A stretch of DNA of 64,000 bases from Bradyrhizobium sp. CCH5-F6 (GTDB lineage Bacteria > Pseudomonadota > Alphaproteobacteria > Rhizobiales > Xanthobacteraceae). Positions within the stretch are counted from its first letter, which is position 1. Each line of letters begins with the position of its first letter. A program made the position numbers and the translations under genes. The notes under the pieces were generated by a model. That model saw only the letters and a list, made by a program, of their open reading frames with translations, ran no database searches and was not told where the DNA came from. The stretch spans positions 1 to 64,000 of the forward strand of contig NZ_LSIC01000197.1 of assembly GCF_001556045.1 (NCBI RefSeq), read 5' to 3'. Below are positions 26,335 through 34,115 of the stretch, piece by piece.

Positions 26335-26925
26335 TCATTCGCGCAGGCGCAGCGCCTCGACCAGCGACTTGAACGCACGGGCATATTCCGCGCCCGCCCT
26401 TGCGATATCGGCGCGTCCGGCGCAGGCGACCGCGGCTTCCGTCACCGCGCCGAGCAGCAGCCGGGCGAGCGGCTCGACCGGCTGGCGCGCGATCAGGCCG
26501 GCGTCCATCGCCGCAGAGAGCGCGCGAGGCAGCTTGCCACCAAAGTGCCTGGCGTCGATCTCGCGCCAGCGCTCCCAGCCGAGCACGGCCGGGCCGTCGC
26601 GCAGAATGATCTGGCCGGCCGGTCCCTTCGCTGTCGCAGCAAAATAGTGCTGGGTGCCCGCGACCAGCGCGGCAAGCACATCCTTCTCGGCCCGTGCCGT
26701 GCGGTCGATCTCGGCCACGAGGTCGCGCGAGACCTGGTCGAACACGGCTTCGAACACCGCTTCCTTGGTCTTGAAGTGATGATAGACCGCGCCCTTGGCG
26801 ACGGAGGCTCCTTCCGCGATCTCGTCCATGGTGGTGGCGGCATAGCCCTGCGTCCCAAACAGGCGACGCGCCGCCGTCAGAATCGCCTCCGTCGTCGCCG
26901 CGCGCCGCTCTGCTTGCTTGGCCAT
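26335..26925 (-). CDS. TetR-family regulator
   Basis: A 196-residue repressor. The helix-turn-helix domain at 9-56 reads TTEAILTAARRLFGTQGYAA, then TTMDEIAEGASVAKGAVYHH. The C-terminal domain matches the group with VLGWERWREIDARHFGG. It is divergent from the small NTF2-like gene at 27026, with a 100-bp shared control region carrying a 13-base direct repeat (26973-27006), which suggests local regulation of that gene and of itself. It is also 50 bp upstream of the GMC oxidoreductase gene on the same strand and may be co-transcribed with it. Confidence 0.9.
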   Translation of the reverse strand: MAKQAERRAATTEAILTAARRLFGTQGYAATTMDEIAEGASVAKGAVYHHFKTKEAVFEAVFDQVSRDLVAEIDRTARAEKDVLAALVAGTQHYFAATAKGPAGQIILRDGPAVLGWERWREIDARHFGGKLPRALSAAMDAGLIARQPVEPLARLLLGAVTEAAVACAGRADIARAGAEYARAFKSLVEALRLRE

Positions 26926-26972
26926 GAGTCTCGTCTAGTCGAAACGGGCGCAGGCCGCCAGTTGACTTTTCG

Positions 26973-27006
26973 ACTATCGGTCGGTACTTACCAACTATCA
27001 GTCGGT
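26973..27006. promoter_or_regulatory. Candidate operator, tandem 13-mers 21 bp apart
   Basis: ACTATCGGTCGGT (26973-26985) and ACTATCAGTCGGT (26994-27006) are the same except one base and are exactly two helical turns apart, in the divergent TetR/NTF2 spacer. GACCGATAGT-type half sites are common for TetR proteins. The second copy ends 20 bp before the NTF2-like start, so binding would block its transcription. Confidence 0.55.
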
Positions 27007-27025
27007 TTTATGCCTGAGGTGCATC

Positions 27026-27391
27026 ATGCCGAGCCGTGAGATCGTCGAAGCGTTCGCAAAGAGACTGGAAGGCGGCGACTTCGTCGGAGCGATCCTCGAC
27101 TACTACGCGCCGGACGCCGCAACCTACGAGAATCTCGCCGCGCCAACGGTCGGGCGCGACAAGCTCGCGGACAAGGAGCGTGGCGTGCTGGCGGCGTTCA
27201 AGGAGGTCACGGCCGTGCGCCTCGGCCCGAGCTTGATCGATGGCGATATCGTCGCAAGCCGCTGGAAATTCTCCTTCACCAACGCCGAGGGCGTGACCCT
27301 GACACTGGAGGAGATCGCATGGCAGACCTGGCGAGCCGATGAGATCATCGAGGAACGCTTCTTCTACGACCCGAAGCAGCTTGGACGCTGA
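27026..27391 (+). CDS. NTF2/SnoaL-like small protein
   Basis: A 121-residue protein of the NTF2-like (SnoaL) cone-fold superfamily: an N-terminal helix REIVEAFAKRLEGGDFVGAI, then YYAPDAATYENLAAPTVGRDKL and the strands FTNAEGVTLTLEEIAWQTWR, ending IIEERFFYDPKQLGR. Members are isomerases, cyclases or binding proteins for small hydrophobic ligands. It is divergent from a TetR gene and is probably its target. A decayed partial copy of its 3-prime half lies at 28428-28520. Confidence 0.82.
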   Translation: MPSREIVEAFAKRLEGGDFVGAILDYYAPDAATYENLAAPTVGRDKLADKERGVLAAFKEVTAVRLGPSLIDGDIVASRWKFSFTNAEGVTLTLEEIAWQTWRADEIIEERFFYDPKQLGR

Positions 27392-27401
27392 GCGGACTTC
27401 C

Positions 27402-28346
27402 TCATCGGTACAGCATGACCACGATCATGCCGATGAGAGGTGCAAAAAACCTGACGGCCTGCCACGGCGAGCCGTCGATCGACCAGCGTCCATAGACGAT
27501 GGCGCCGCCGTCGTGGGATGACGGCTTCGGTTGATCCCGGAATGCTTTCCATCGCGCCTCCGCAGGCCCGAGAAAATCTTCCGGCTTGACCGTCATGTCG
27601 GCGCTGTTCAGCACCACCTGCATCATCTCGCCTTTCGGCTGGAACATGGCTTCGGCCCCGGGCGGCGCAAAGAAGCTGCGCTTCGGGGCGATGTGCTGTT
27701 CATAGAAATCCTGGCCGACCGTGACGGCCGCAGCATATGGACTGACGAACGGCACCCCCGAGATGCCGGGAACGACGAGATGGCCCACCCCACGCACCTC
27801 CCGCCAGGGAATGAAGAGACCCTTGAGCCAGGGCCTGTGAAACCGGATGCCCGTGGCAGACATTGAGACGACCGCCCGATCCGCGTAGAGATGCCGGTAA
27901 GCTGAAAACACAATCCATCCGAAACCCAGATAGAGCAACATCCAGCCGAAGACATTCAGCGATGGATTCACGAGGTGGCTCCAATAGAGACTGCGCATGG
28001 CCCCGACGTAGCTGGAACGGCCGCTTGGTCCGCCGACCAACACGCTGATGACACCGATCACGCCGGAAACGATGATCAGGACAAGGACGCCGATCAACAG
28101 TTCCAGAAGCAATGGCAGGCCGGACCGTCCGATCAGGGTCGTCAGTGCATAGCCTGCGAACGCCAGCCCCAGGAGAGCCAGATAGACGGCGGCCAGGGCC
28201 GCACCATTCTGGCCGCGGCTCTCGGCGTGAATGGCGATCGCAAGACCGGCGACGCAAGCCCACATGGCCCAGGGAAGGCGGTCCATCCGCCACTTGTCCA
28301 TCGTGTATTCGACCGTTGCCGAAACATCGGCAGAAGGCTCGCTCAT
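27402..28346 (-). CDS. Hypothetical membrane protein
   Basis: A 314-residue protein with about four transmembrane helices: residues about 25-40, 50-70 (VYLALLGLAFAGYALTTLIG), 78-100 (LLELLIGVLVLIIVSGVIGV), and 135-150 (FGWMLLYLGFGWIVFSAYRH), and a last one at the C-terminus (FFAPLIGMIVVMLY). Between them is a soluble PH-like segment ATGIRFHRPWLKGLFIPWRE, as in small bacterial proteins with YcxB/DUF-like membrane-plus-PH architecture. No function can be named. Convergent with the NTF2-like gene, 10 bases apart. Confidence 0.6.
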   Translation of the reverse strand: MSEPSADVSATVEYTMDKWRMDRLPWAMWACVAGLAIAIHAESRGQNGAALAAVYLALLGLAFAGYALTTLIGRSGLPLLLELLIGVLVLIIVSGVIGVISVLVGGPSGRSSYVGAMRSLYWSHLVNPSLNVFGWMLLYLGFGWIVFSAYRHLYADRAVVSMSATGIRFHRPWLKGLFIPWREVRGVGHLVVPGISGVPFVSPYAAAVTVGQDFYEQHIAPKRSFFAPPGAEAMFQPKGEMMQVVLNSADMTVKPEDFLGPAEARWKAFRDQPKPSSHDGGAIVYGRWSIDGSPWQAVRFFAPLIGMIVVMLYR

Positions 28347-28427
28347 GGACAGGCCCTCGTGATCGCAAAACGTATCCGCAGCCGACGCGGCGCACTCAAA
28401 CCTGGTCGGTCCGAGAAATCTTACCAT

Positions 28428-28520
28428 GCGTTCGCGGAGGTCGTCACGATGCGGCCGGGGGGCGCGGAAAGAACGGACGAGGAGCGCTTCTATTACGATC
28501 CGAAGCAGCTGGGGCGGTGA
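28428..28520 (+). pseudogene. Relic of a second NTF2-like gene
   Basis: The frame ending at 28520 reads AFAEVVTMRPGG, then EERFYYDPKQLGR and stop. This matches the intact gene at 27026-27391, which has AFKEVTAVRLGP and, about 45 residues later, EERFFYDPKQLGR and stop. The intervening residues are deleted and no start is present, so it is a broken, internally deleted copy. A tandem duplication followed by decay is the simplest history. Confidence 0.65.
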
Positions 28521-28550
28521 TTCCGGACTGAAGGCGTTGAACCTCCGCAG

Positions 28551-28636
28551 CGTCATGGCCGGGCTTGTCCCGGCCATCCACGAGCTTTCCTGCGGCACGA
28601 AGAACGTGGATGCCCGGGACAAGCCCGGGCATGACG
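28551..28636. repeat. Palindromic repeat, 86 bp
   Basis: The element runs from CGTCATGGCCGGGCTTGTCC to the near-complement ending GCCCGGGCATGACG, with inner CCATCCACG and CGTGGATG. The arms are about 32 bp and imperfect. This class is frequent between genes in Bradyrhizobium relatives. Confidence 0.75.
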
Positions 28637-28829
28637 GACCTGCGGCGATCGCTTCGGATGCAATTGCCTACCCCCGCCACCCTGCATCTGTATCGATTTG
28701 TTATCGATACTCCCTCACGAACACGCAGAAGTGGTCAGCGCGAGCACCGCAGCGAAGCATAATTCATAGTTCGTCAAAGGTTTGCGGCGAATTCTCGCGC
28801 GCCGGACAAACGGCCGAGCAGGCTCTGGA

Positions 28830-30791
28830 ATGCGGACTCGAACGACCAACTATGCCGCACGGCTGTTCGCCGGCGATCTGTCGGCCTTTGGCGGTCCCGC
28901 AACCGACGAGGCCGTCGCCGGGTATATCCGTGCCGAACAGATGTCGCTGGTGCTCTGCTATTCGGTCGGCATCATGCTCGCCAATGCCTGCAACGCCATC
29001 GTGCTCGCCATCGCACTGTGGCAGTCGCCCGACGGGACGGCTGCCCTGATCTGGGCTGCCGCTGTCGCCACCGCCGCGATCGGATTCGGCCTGCAATCCC
29101 GCGCCGCGCGCCGCATCACCAGGCCGCTGGTCGTCTCGCGCCGCGCCATGCATCGGCTGGTACGCAATGCTTTCCTGCTCGGCGCGGCCTGGGGCATCGT
29201 CCCGGTCGCCTTCTTCGCCGACGCTTCGACCGGCGGCCAGCTCGTCATCACCTGCCTGTGCTCGGGCATGCTGGCCGGCGGCGCGCTGGCCTTCGCCACG
29301 ATTCCGATCGCGGCCATCGCTTTCACGGCCCCCATCTTCGTCGGGATCGCCGTCTGCCTCGGCAGGAATGGCGACCTGGCCTTCCTGCTGATCGCCTTTC
29401 TGGTCGCAGTGTATGGCAGCGTCCTGCTACGCGGCGTGTTCGTCAATTCGTTCTCGTTCACGCGGCGTTTGATGCGGCAGATCGAGGCCGAGCGCACGGT
29501 GCGGCTGGATTCCCTCACCCATCTGCCCAACCGCGTCGCCTTCAACGAGACACTCGATGCGGCGCTCAAGCGGCTGGCGTTGTCGGGTGAGGAGTTCGCG
29601 GTGCTGCTGCTCGACCTCGATCGCTTCAAGGAGGTCAACGACCAGTTCGGTCATCCCGCCGGCGACGAATTCCTGGTCCAGGTCGCAAGCCGCCTGGAAC
29701 GCTGCACGCGCGCAGGCGAGCATGTCGCGCGCATCGGCGGCGACGAGTTCGCGCTGGTCATGAACAATGTGGGGCGGCCGGAAGACGCGCTCGAGATCGC
29801 CGAACGCTTCGTCGCGGCCTTCACCGAACCGTTCCAGATCGAGGGCCGCCGGATCGTCGGCGCGACCAGCGTCGGCATCGTGCTGGCGCCGCGCGACGGC
29901 AACACGCCGCTCGACCTCATGAAGAACGCCGATGCCGCGCTCTACCGCGCCAAGAAGGCGGGACTCGGCACGGTCTGCTTCTTCGAACAAGCCGACGACA
30001 GGCTGTCCCGCGACCGCAAGGCGCTGCAATCGGACCTCGAGGGCGCGATCGCAGGGGACCAGCTGTTCCTGGTGTTCCAGCCGTTCCTCGATCTCGGCGG
30101 CAGCCGCATCACCGGCTTCGAGGCGCTCCTGCGCTGGCAGCATCCAACGCGCGGACTGGTACCGCCGAGCGAGTTCATCCCGATCGCCGAGGAGTCCGGG
30201 CTGATCCACGAGATCGGCGAATGGGTCGTCCGCCGCGCCTGCGCGACGGTCGCCGGGTGGCCGGAGGAGATCCGGGTGGCCGTGAACTTCTCGGCAGCGC
30301 AGTTTCACAACACAGCTATTCTCCAGATCATCGTGCAGGCGCTCGCCGAGGCCAAGATCGCCCCGCACCGGCTCGAGATCGAGATCACGGAATCGATGCT
30401 GCTCTCGAAATACGCCTCGGCCGCGACGGTCCTGAATGCGCTGCTGGAGCTCGGCGTCACCGTGGCGCTGGACGATTTCGGCACCGGCTTCTCGTCGTTG
30501 ACTTACCTGCGCAAAGTGCCGTTCAGCCGCATCAAGATCGACCAGTCCTTCATCCGCGACATGCTGGAGCAGCCGGACTGCGCCGCGATCGTGAAGTCGG
30601 TGATCTCGCTCGCGCGCGACTTGCAGATCGGCGTCGTCGCAGAAGGCGTCGAGACCGCCGATCAGCTCGAATATCTGCGCCAGTTAGGTTGCGACGAGGC
30701 GCAGGGCTATCTCGTCAGCCGGCCTGTATCGCCCGATCGCGTGCTGGCGCTGCTGGATACGAAGACGTATCGGGCGACTTTCGCGGCGTAG
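28830..30791 (+). CDS. GGDEF-EAL protein with N-terminal membrane domain
   Basis: A 653-residue cyclic-di-GMP enzyme. The N-terminal 220 residues hold about six hydrophobic helices (for example SLVLCYSVGIMLANACNAIV and AFLLIAFLVAVYGSVLL), resembling an integral membrane sensor. The GGDEF domain starts near 230 (DSLTHLPNRVAFNE) with an intact active site ARIGGDEFALVM. The EAL domain starts near 400 and has FEALLRWQHPTRG, NFSAAQFH, EITESMLL, ALDDFGTGFSSL and AEGVET, all catalytic metal-binding residues in place, so phosphodiesterase activity is expected; cyclase activity is possible. Start at 28830. It has no partner gene next to it. Confidence 0.92.
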   Translation: MRTRTTNYAARLFAGDLSAFGGPATDEAVAGYIRAEQMSLVLCYSVGIMLANACNAIVLAIALWQSPDGTAALIWAAAVATAAIGFGLQSRAARRITRPLVVSRRAMHRLVRNAFLLGAAWGIVPVAFFADASTGGQLVITCLCSGMLAGGALAFATIPIAAIAFTAPIFVGIAVCLGRNGDLAFLLIAFLVAVYGSVLLRGVFVNSFSFTRRLMRQIEAERTVRLDSLTHLPNRVAFNETLDAALKRLALSGEEFAVLLLDLDRFKEVNDQFGHPAGDEFLVQVASRLERCTRAGEHVARIGGDEFALVMNNVGRPEDALEIAERFVAAFTEPFQIEGRRIVGATSVGIVLAPRDGNTPLDLMKNADAALYRAKKAGLGTVCFFEQADDRLSRDRKALQSDLEGAIAGDQLFLVFQPFLDLGGSRITGFEALLRWQHPTRGLVPPSEFIPIAEESGLIHEIGEWVVRRACATVAGWPEEIRVAVNFSAAQFHNTAILQIIVQALAEAKIAPHRLEIEITESMLLSKYASAATVLNALLELGVTVALDDFGTGFSSLTYLRKVPFSRIKIDQSFIRDMLEQPDCAAIVKSVISLARDLQIGVVAEGVETADQLEYLRQLGCDEAQGYLVSRPVSPDRVLALLDTKTYRATFAA

Positions 30792-30823
30792 GTGATTGGG
30801 GCGAAAGTGGCAGATACGGCGGC

Positions 30824-30962
30824 GGTAAGCCCCCTCTCCCGCTTGCGGGAGAGGGCTGGGGAGAGGGTTGTCTCCGCAGAGGGACTCCCCCAGAGCAGAG
30901 AACCCTCACCCGCGCCTTCGGCGCGACCTCTCCCGCAAGCGGGAGAGGTGGAGACCGCGGCG
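30824..30962. repeat. Palindromic repeat with CTCTCCCGC core
   Basis: Two inverted motifs CCCTCTCCCGCTTGCGGGAG and CTCTCCCGCAAGCGGGAGAG bound a 135-bp element. Each arm is itself a hairpin (CTCTCCCGC-TTG-CGGGAGAG). A sister copy lies at 33933-34075. It sits between the GGDEF-EAL gene and the convergent reductase gene. Confidence 0.75.
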
Positions 30963-30999
30963 CGTCCATTCATCCCAACGAATTCCAGCTTCAGGCAGA

Positions 31000-31980
31000 T
31001 CAGAGCGCGTCGACGCGCAGCAGCGTATCCACCGTGATCGTGCCGCGGGCGCGGGAGACGCAGGCGCAGATCTTCTGGTTGCTTTGCTTCTGGTGATCGC
31101 TGAAGAAGACATCGCGGTGGTCGATCTCGCCGTCGATATCGACCACGTCGATGGCACACAGGCCGCACTCGCCGCGCTTGCAGTCGTACATCACCTCGTG
31201 GCCGCTGGCGTTGAGCACGTCCAGCATCGAGCGCTCGCGCGGGATTTCGAGCTCGATAGCCGAGTCCTTCAATCGGACGCGAAACGTTTCGGTCGGCAGC
31301 GTGCCGCTGGAGCCGAAGGTCTCATAGCGGAGATCGGGAAGCGGATGACCGGCGCCGATCCAGGCGTGGCGCGCCGCGTCCAGCATCCGCATCGGGCCGC
31401 AGAACAGCGCGAGCGTGCCCTTGGGAAGTGAAGCAAACAGGCCGTCGAGATCGAGCCGGCTGCCTTCGTCGCTGGCATGAACGACGAGGCGATCGCCGAG
31501 CATCGCGGCGAGATCATCGAGATAGGCGGCCTCTGCGCGCGAACGCACCGCGTAGTGCAGCCTGACATTCGCCCCGCGGCGCGCCAGCGCCTGCGCGGCA
31601 CCGAGGACCGGCGTGATACCGATGCCGCCGGCGATCAGGCAATAGTCTTCGCGGGTCCAGTCCACCGCGAGCAGCGAGGCGGGCTGCGTGATGTCGAGCC
31701 GCGCGCCCGGCTGCAATGACCACATGTAGCGCGATCCGCCGCGGGAATCGTCGGCGCGGCGCACCGCGATCTTGAATCCATGCGAAGAGGCCTCGCCGAC
31801 CAGCGAATAGGACCGCGTCTCCGGAAGGCCGTCGATGGTCACGCTGACATTGATGTGGCTTCCGACCGGATAGGCCGCGACGTCGAGCTGATCCGGCTTG
31901 ATCAGGAATTCGCGGATGCCGGGCGCGAGATCGCGGGTCGAGACGAGCGTTGCCGGATTCCAGGTTTCGATGAAGCGCAT
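31000..31980 (-). CDS. VanB-type ferredoxin-NAD(P)H reductase of an oxygenase
   Basis: A 326-residue reductase. The FMN/FAD-binding beta-barrel starts the protein and contains the flavin motif RSYSLVG; the NAD-binding part has CLIAGGIGITPVLG and LFCGPMRML. The C-terminal plant-type 2Fe-2S domain has DCKRGECGLCAIDV and a final Cys in KQSNQKICACVS, giving four cysteine ligands. It feeds electrons to the Rieske oxygenase encoded two genes upstream. The order on the minus strand is oxygenase, GntR regulator, reductase, with gaps of 3 and 11 bases, a single operon. The substrate is probably an aromatic methyl ether such as vanillate, but this is inferred from the family only. Confidence 0.88.
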   Translation of the reverse strand: MRFIETWNPATLVSTRDLAPGIREFLIKPDQLDVAAYPVGSHINVSVTIDGLPETRSYSLVGEASSHGFKIAVRRADDSRGGSRYMWSLQPGARLDITQPASLLAVDWTREDYCLIAGGIGITPVLGAAQALARRGANVRLHYAVRSRAEAAYLDDLAAMLGDRLVVHASDEGSRLDLDGLFASLPKGTLALFCGPMRMLDAARHAWIGAGHPLPDLRYETFGSSGTLPTETFRVRLKDSAIELEIPRERSMLDVLNASGHEVMYDCKRGECGLCAIDVVDIDGEIDHRDVFFSDHQKQSNQKICACVSRARGTITVDTLLRVDAL

Positions 31981-31991
31981 GGTGACGGCCC

Positions 31992-32744
31992 TCAATCGGT
32001 TGCGGTCTTGATCAGCGCGAGCGCCGGCAAGAGGTCGAGATGGGTCCGGTTGCGCAGCGCGAGGCGCAGGTTTCGCACAGCGAGCCGCGCGTGCTCACGC
32101 ATGATGGCCTCGGCGCGCGCGCCTTCGCGGTTCTCGATGGCGTCGATCACGACGCGATGGTGCTCCTGCCCGATGATCAGGATCTGCTGCGCCTCGGGCA
32201 ACGCCGACTGCGCCATCACGAAGCCGCTCGGCGAGGCGAACGGCAGCGCCGAGGCGCGGTCGATCTGGCGGATCAACGGCGGGCTGCGCGACAGTTCGGT
32301 GAGCACCGCGTGGAAGCGCGCGTTCAGCGTGACATAGGACGAGAAGGCATCGACCGAGATCGGCACCTGCCGCAGAAGCTCGTCGATCGCCGCGAGGCAT
32401 TCCTTCAGCGGCTCGAGCTCGCGTGCGGAGACGCCGCGCTCGGCGGCGAAGCGCGCCGCAAGGCCTTCGAGCGTGCCGCGCAGCTCGATGGAATCGGAGA
32501 TGTCGCGCTCCGAAAACGCCTTCACCATGAAGCCGCCGGAAGGGATCGCCTCGAGCAGACCCTCCTCCTCCAGCCGCACCAGCGCCATGCGCACCGGCGT
32601 GCGCGAGGCGCCGGTGGTCTCCACCGCCTGAAGCTCGGAGATGCGCTCGCCCGGGCGCAACGCGCCCGACAGGATCTGGTCGCGCAGCGCGAGCTGCGCC
32701 TTCACGGTCTGCGAGACGGATCGGTCGACTTCCCGCTCGGCCAT
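31992..32744 (-). CDS. GntR/FCD-family regulator in the oxygenase operon
   Basis: A 250-residue transcription factor. The N-terminal winged helix has LALRDQILSGALRPGERISE and GASRTPVRMALVRLEEEGLL, the GntR signature. The C-terminal FCD ligand domain follows from about 85, with the metal-site residues RGTLEGLAARFAAERG and later His residues (FHAVL, HHRVV). It lies between the genes of a Rieske oxygenase and its reductase and probably controls that operon in response to the aromatic substrate. Two GTATAC sites upstream of the first gene are candidate operators. Confidence 0.88.
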   Translation of the reverse strand: MAEREVDRSVSQTVKAQLALRDQILSGALRPGERISELQAVETTGASRTPVRMALVRLEEEGLLEAIPSGGFMVKAFSERDISDSIELRGTLEGLAARFAAERGVSARELEPLKECLAAIDELLRQVPISVDAFSSYVTLNARFHAVLTELSRSPPLIRQIDRASALPFASPSGFVMAQSALPEAQQILIIGQEHHRVVIDAIENREGARAEAIMREHARLAVRNLRLALRNRTHLDLLPALALIKTATD

Positions 32745-32747
32745 CGC

Positions 32748-33797
32748 CTACTCCGCGGCCTGGAGGCGTTGCGGCGCATTCTCCTTGGCAATCATCTTGT
32801 CGATCAGCTTGCGCGACCACATCGCGCCGGCGTCGATGTTGAGGTTGTAGAAGATGCGGTCGGGGTTCTCGTCCATCGCGCGCTGCTGCGCCTCCAGGAT
32901 CAGCTCGTCCTCGCGGAAGATGCCGGAGACGCCCTCACGGATCTCGGTGGTGATGCGCTGCTCGCCGAGGCGGTAGTTGCGCACGAAGGCCCAGAAATAA
33001 TGGCAGGTCTTCTCTGTCTCGGGCGTAATGGTGTTGAGCACGAAGCCGTTGACGCCCTGCGAGCGGTCGCCTTCCGGCGCGCCGGTGCCGGTCGGCGCGA
33101 CGCCGACGTCGATCGCGATGGTGCACGGGGCCTCGAAGCGGATGATCTGCCAGCGGTCGACGAGTCCGGGCTTGCCGAGCTGCTTGGCCCAGAACGGCGG
33201 CGGCTCGATGCCCCGCATCCAGCGGGTCACCGTCACGGTCTTCTCGCCATGGGTGACGTCGAACGGGGCTTCGGCAACCGCCTCGTTGCCGATCGAGGAG
33301 CCGTGCACGAAGGTCTCGTGGGTGAGATCCATGAGATTGTCGAGCACGAGGCGATAGTCGCAATTGACGTGGATGGTCTTGCCGTCGCCGGCCCAGGCCG
33401 GATCGTGATTCCAATGCATGTCCGGCACGAGCGCGGGATCGGCAAGCGCGGGGTCGCCCATCCAGAGCCAGATGTAACGGTGGCGTTCGACCACGGGATA
33501 GGCGCGCACGCAGGCCGACGGATTGATGGTCTCCTGCGAGGGCATGAAGGTGCAGCGGCCTTGCGCATTGTATTTCAGACCGTGATAGCCGCAGACGACG
33601 GTGTCGCCCTCGAGCCGACCCTTGGACAGCGGCACCAGGCGATGCCAGCAGGCGTCCTCCAGCGCGGCCACCGAGCCATCGGCCTTGCGGTACATCACGA
33701 CATGCTTGCCGCAGATCGTCCGCGGCAGAAGCGCCGGCTTCACCTCCGCATCCCAGGCGGCGGCGTACCAGGCATTCATGGGGAAGGGCTTTGTCAT
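32748..33797 (-). CDS. Rieske 2Fe-2S oxygenase (VanA-like)
   Basis: A 349-residue oxygenase subunit that uses reduced iron-sulfur electrons and oxygen to demethylate or hydroxylate an aromatic compound. The Rieske centre is CWHRLVPLSKGRLEG then VVCGYHGL (Cys-x-His, 17 residues, Cys-x-x-His). The mononuclear iron site is the LDNLMDLTHETFVHGSS block with two His and Asp. Length and the ending match the VanA group. The ATG at 33797 has GGGAGTGAG upstream; five further upstream residues in frame are ignored. It leads a three-gene operon with a GntR regulator and a VanB-type reductase. Confidence 0.88.
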   Translation of the reverse strand: MTKPFPMNAWYAAAWDAEVKPALLPRTICGKHVVMYRKADGSVAALEDACWHRLVPLSKGRLEGDTVVCGYHGLKYNAQGRCTFMPSQETINPSACVRAYPVVERHRYIWLWMGDPALADPALVPDMHWNHDPAWAGDGKTIHVNCDYRLVLDNLMDLTHETFVHGSSIGNEAVAEAPFDVTHGEKTVTVTRWMRGIEPPPFWAKQLGKPGLVDRWQIIRFEAPCTIAIDVGVAPTGTGAPEGDRSQGVNGFVLNTITPETEKTCHYFWAFVRNYRLGEQRITTEIREGVSGIFREDELILEAQQRAMDENPDRIFYNLNIDAGAMWSRKLIDKMIAKENAPQRLQAAE

Positions 33798-33828
33798 CGG
33801 TCTCACTCCCACGGCTTATGTATGCGTT

Positions 33829-33901
33829 CTGTATACAATAGCGCGGGACTAGAATCGTTCAAGCGTGAAATAATACCGTTACTCGTCATATCGGTATACA
33901 G
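33829..33901. promoter_or_regulatory. Candidate GntR operators (paired GTATAC)
   Basis: TGTATACA (33830-33837) is a perfect 8-bp palindrome; GGTATACA at 33893-33900 is a near copy, spaced by six helical turns. FCD-type GntR proteins often bind TGTxxACA-type palindromes. The sites lie 33 and 96 bp upstream of the oxygenase ATG. Confidence 0.45.
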
Positions 33902-33932
33902 GAAATAATGTAAGATCCTTCCGCGGAGACGG

Positions 33933-34075
33933 TGCACCTCTCCCGCTTGCGGGGGAGGTCGGCGCGAAGCGCCGGGTGGGGGCTCTCTCCACCCAGGGGT
34001 CCCATCTGCAAGTCCCAGACAATCCCGACGCGGAGACACCCTCTCCCTGACCCTCCCCCGCAAGCGGGGGAGGGA
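33933..34075. repeat. Palindromic repeat, sister of 30824-30962
   Basis: Begins CACCTCTCCCGCTTGCGGGG and ends CCTCCCCCGCAAGCGGGGGA, inverted arms about 20 bp, with a divergent 100-bp interior. The same class is seen at 30824-30962. Confidence 0.7.
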
Positions 34076-34115
34076 ACGCACCCGTCACCGCGGCGACAGC
34101 TTCGATTTCAAAAGA

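Larger units (their letters stand above)
28347..28829. other. 483-bp gap: pseudogene relic and palindromic repeat
   Basis: This gap between the membrane protein gene and the GGDEF-EAL gene holds the NTF2-like relic (28428-28520), a palindromic repeat (28551-28636), and about 190 bp before the GGDEF-EAL start with no recognisable gene. Confidence 0.6.
33798..34115. other. 318-bp gap: operon promoter, GTATAC sites, repeat
   Basis: The left half is AT-richer and holds two GTATAC motifs, 33831-33836 and 33894-33899, inside CTGTATACAATAG and CGGTATACAGG. They are 63 bp (six helical turns) apart and could bind the operon GntR regulator. The right half (33933-34075) is a palindromic repeat. Confidence 0.6.

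Noticed and set aside
33803..34081. Small frames in the repeat upstream of the VanA-like gene
   Set aside because: They read through a palindromic repeat and the operon promoter; not protein-like.
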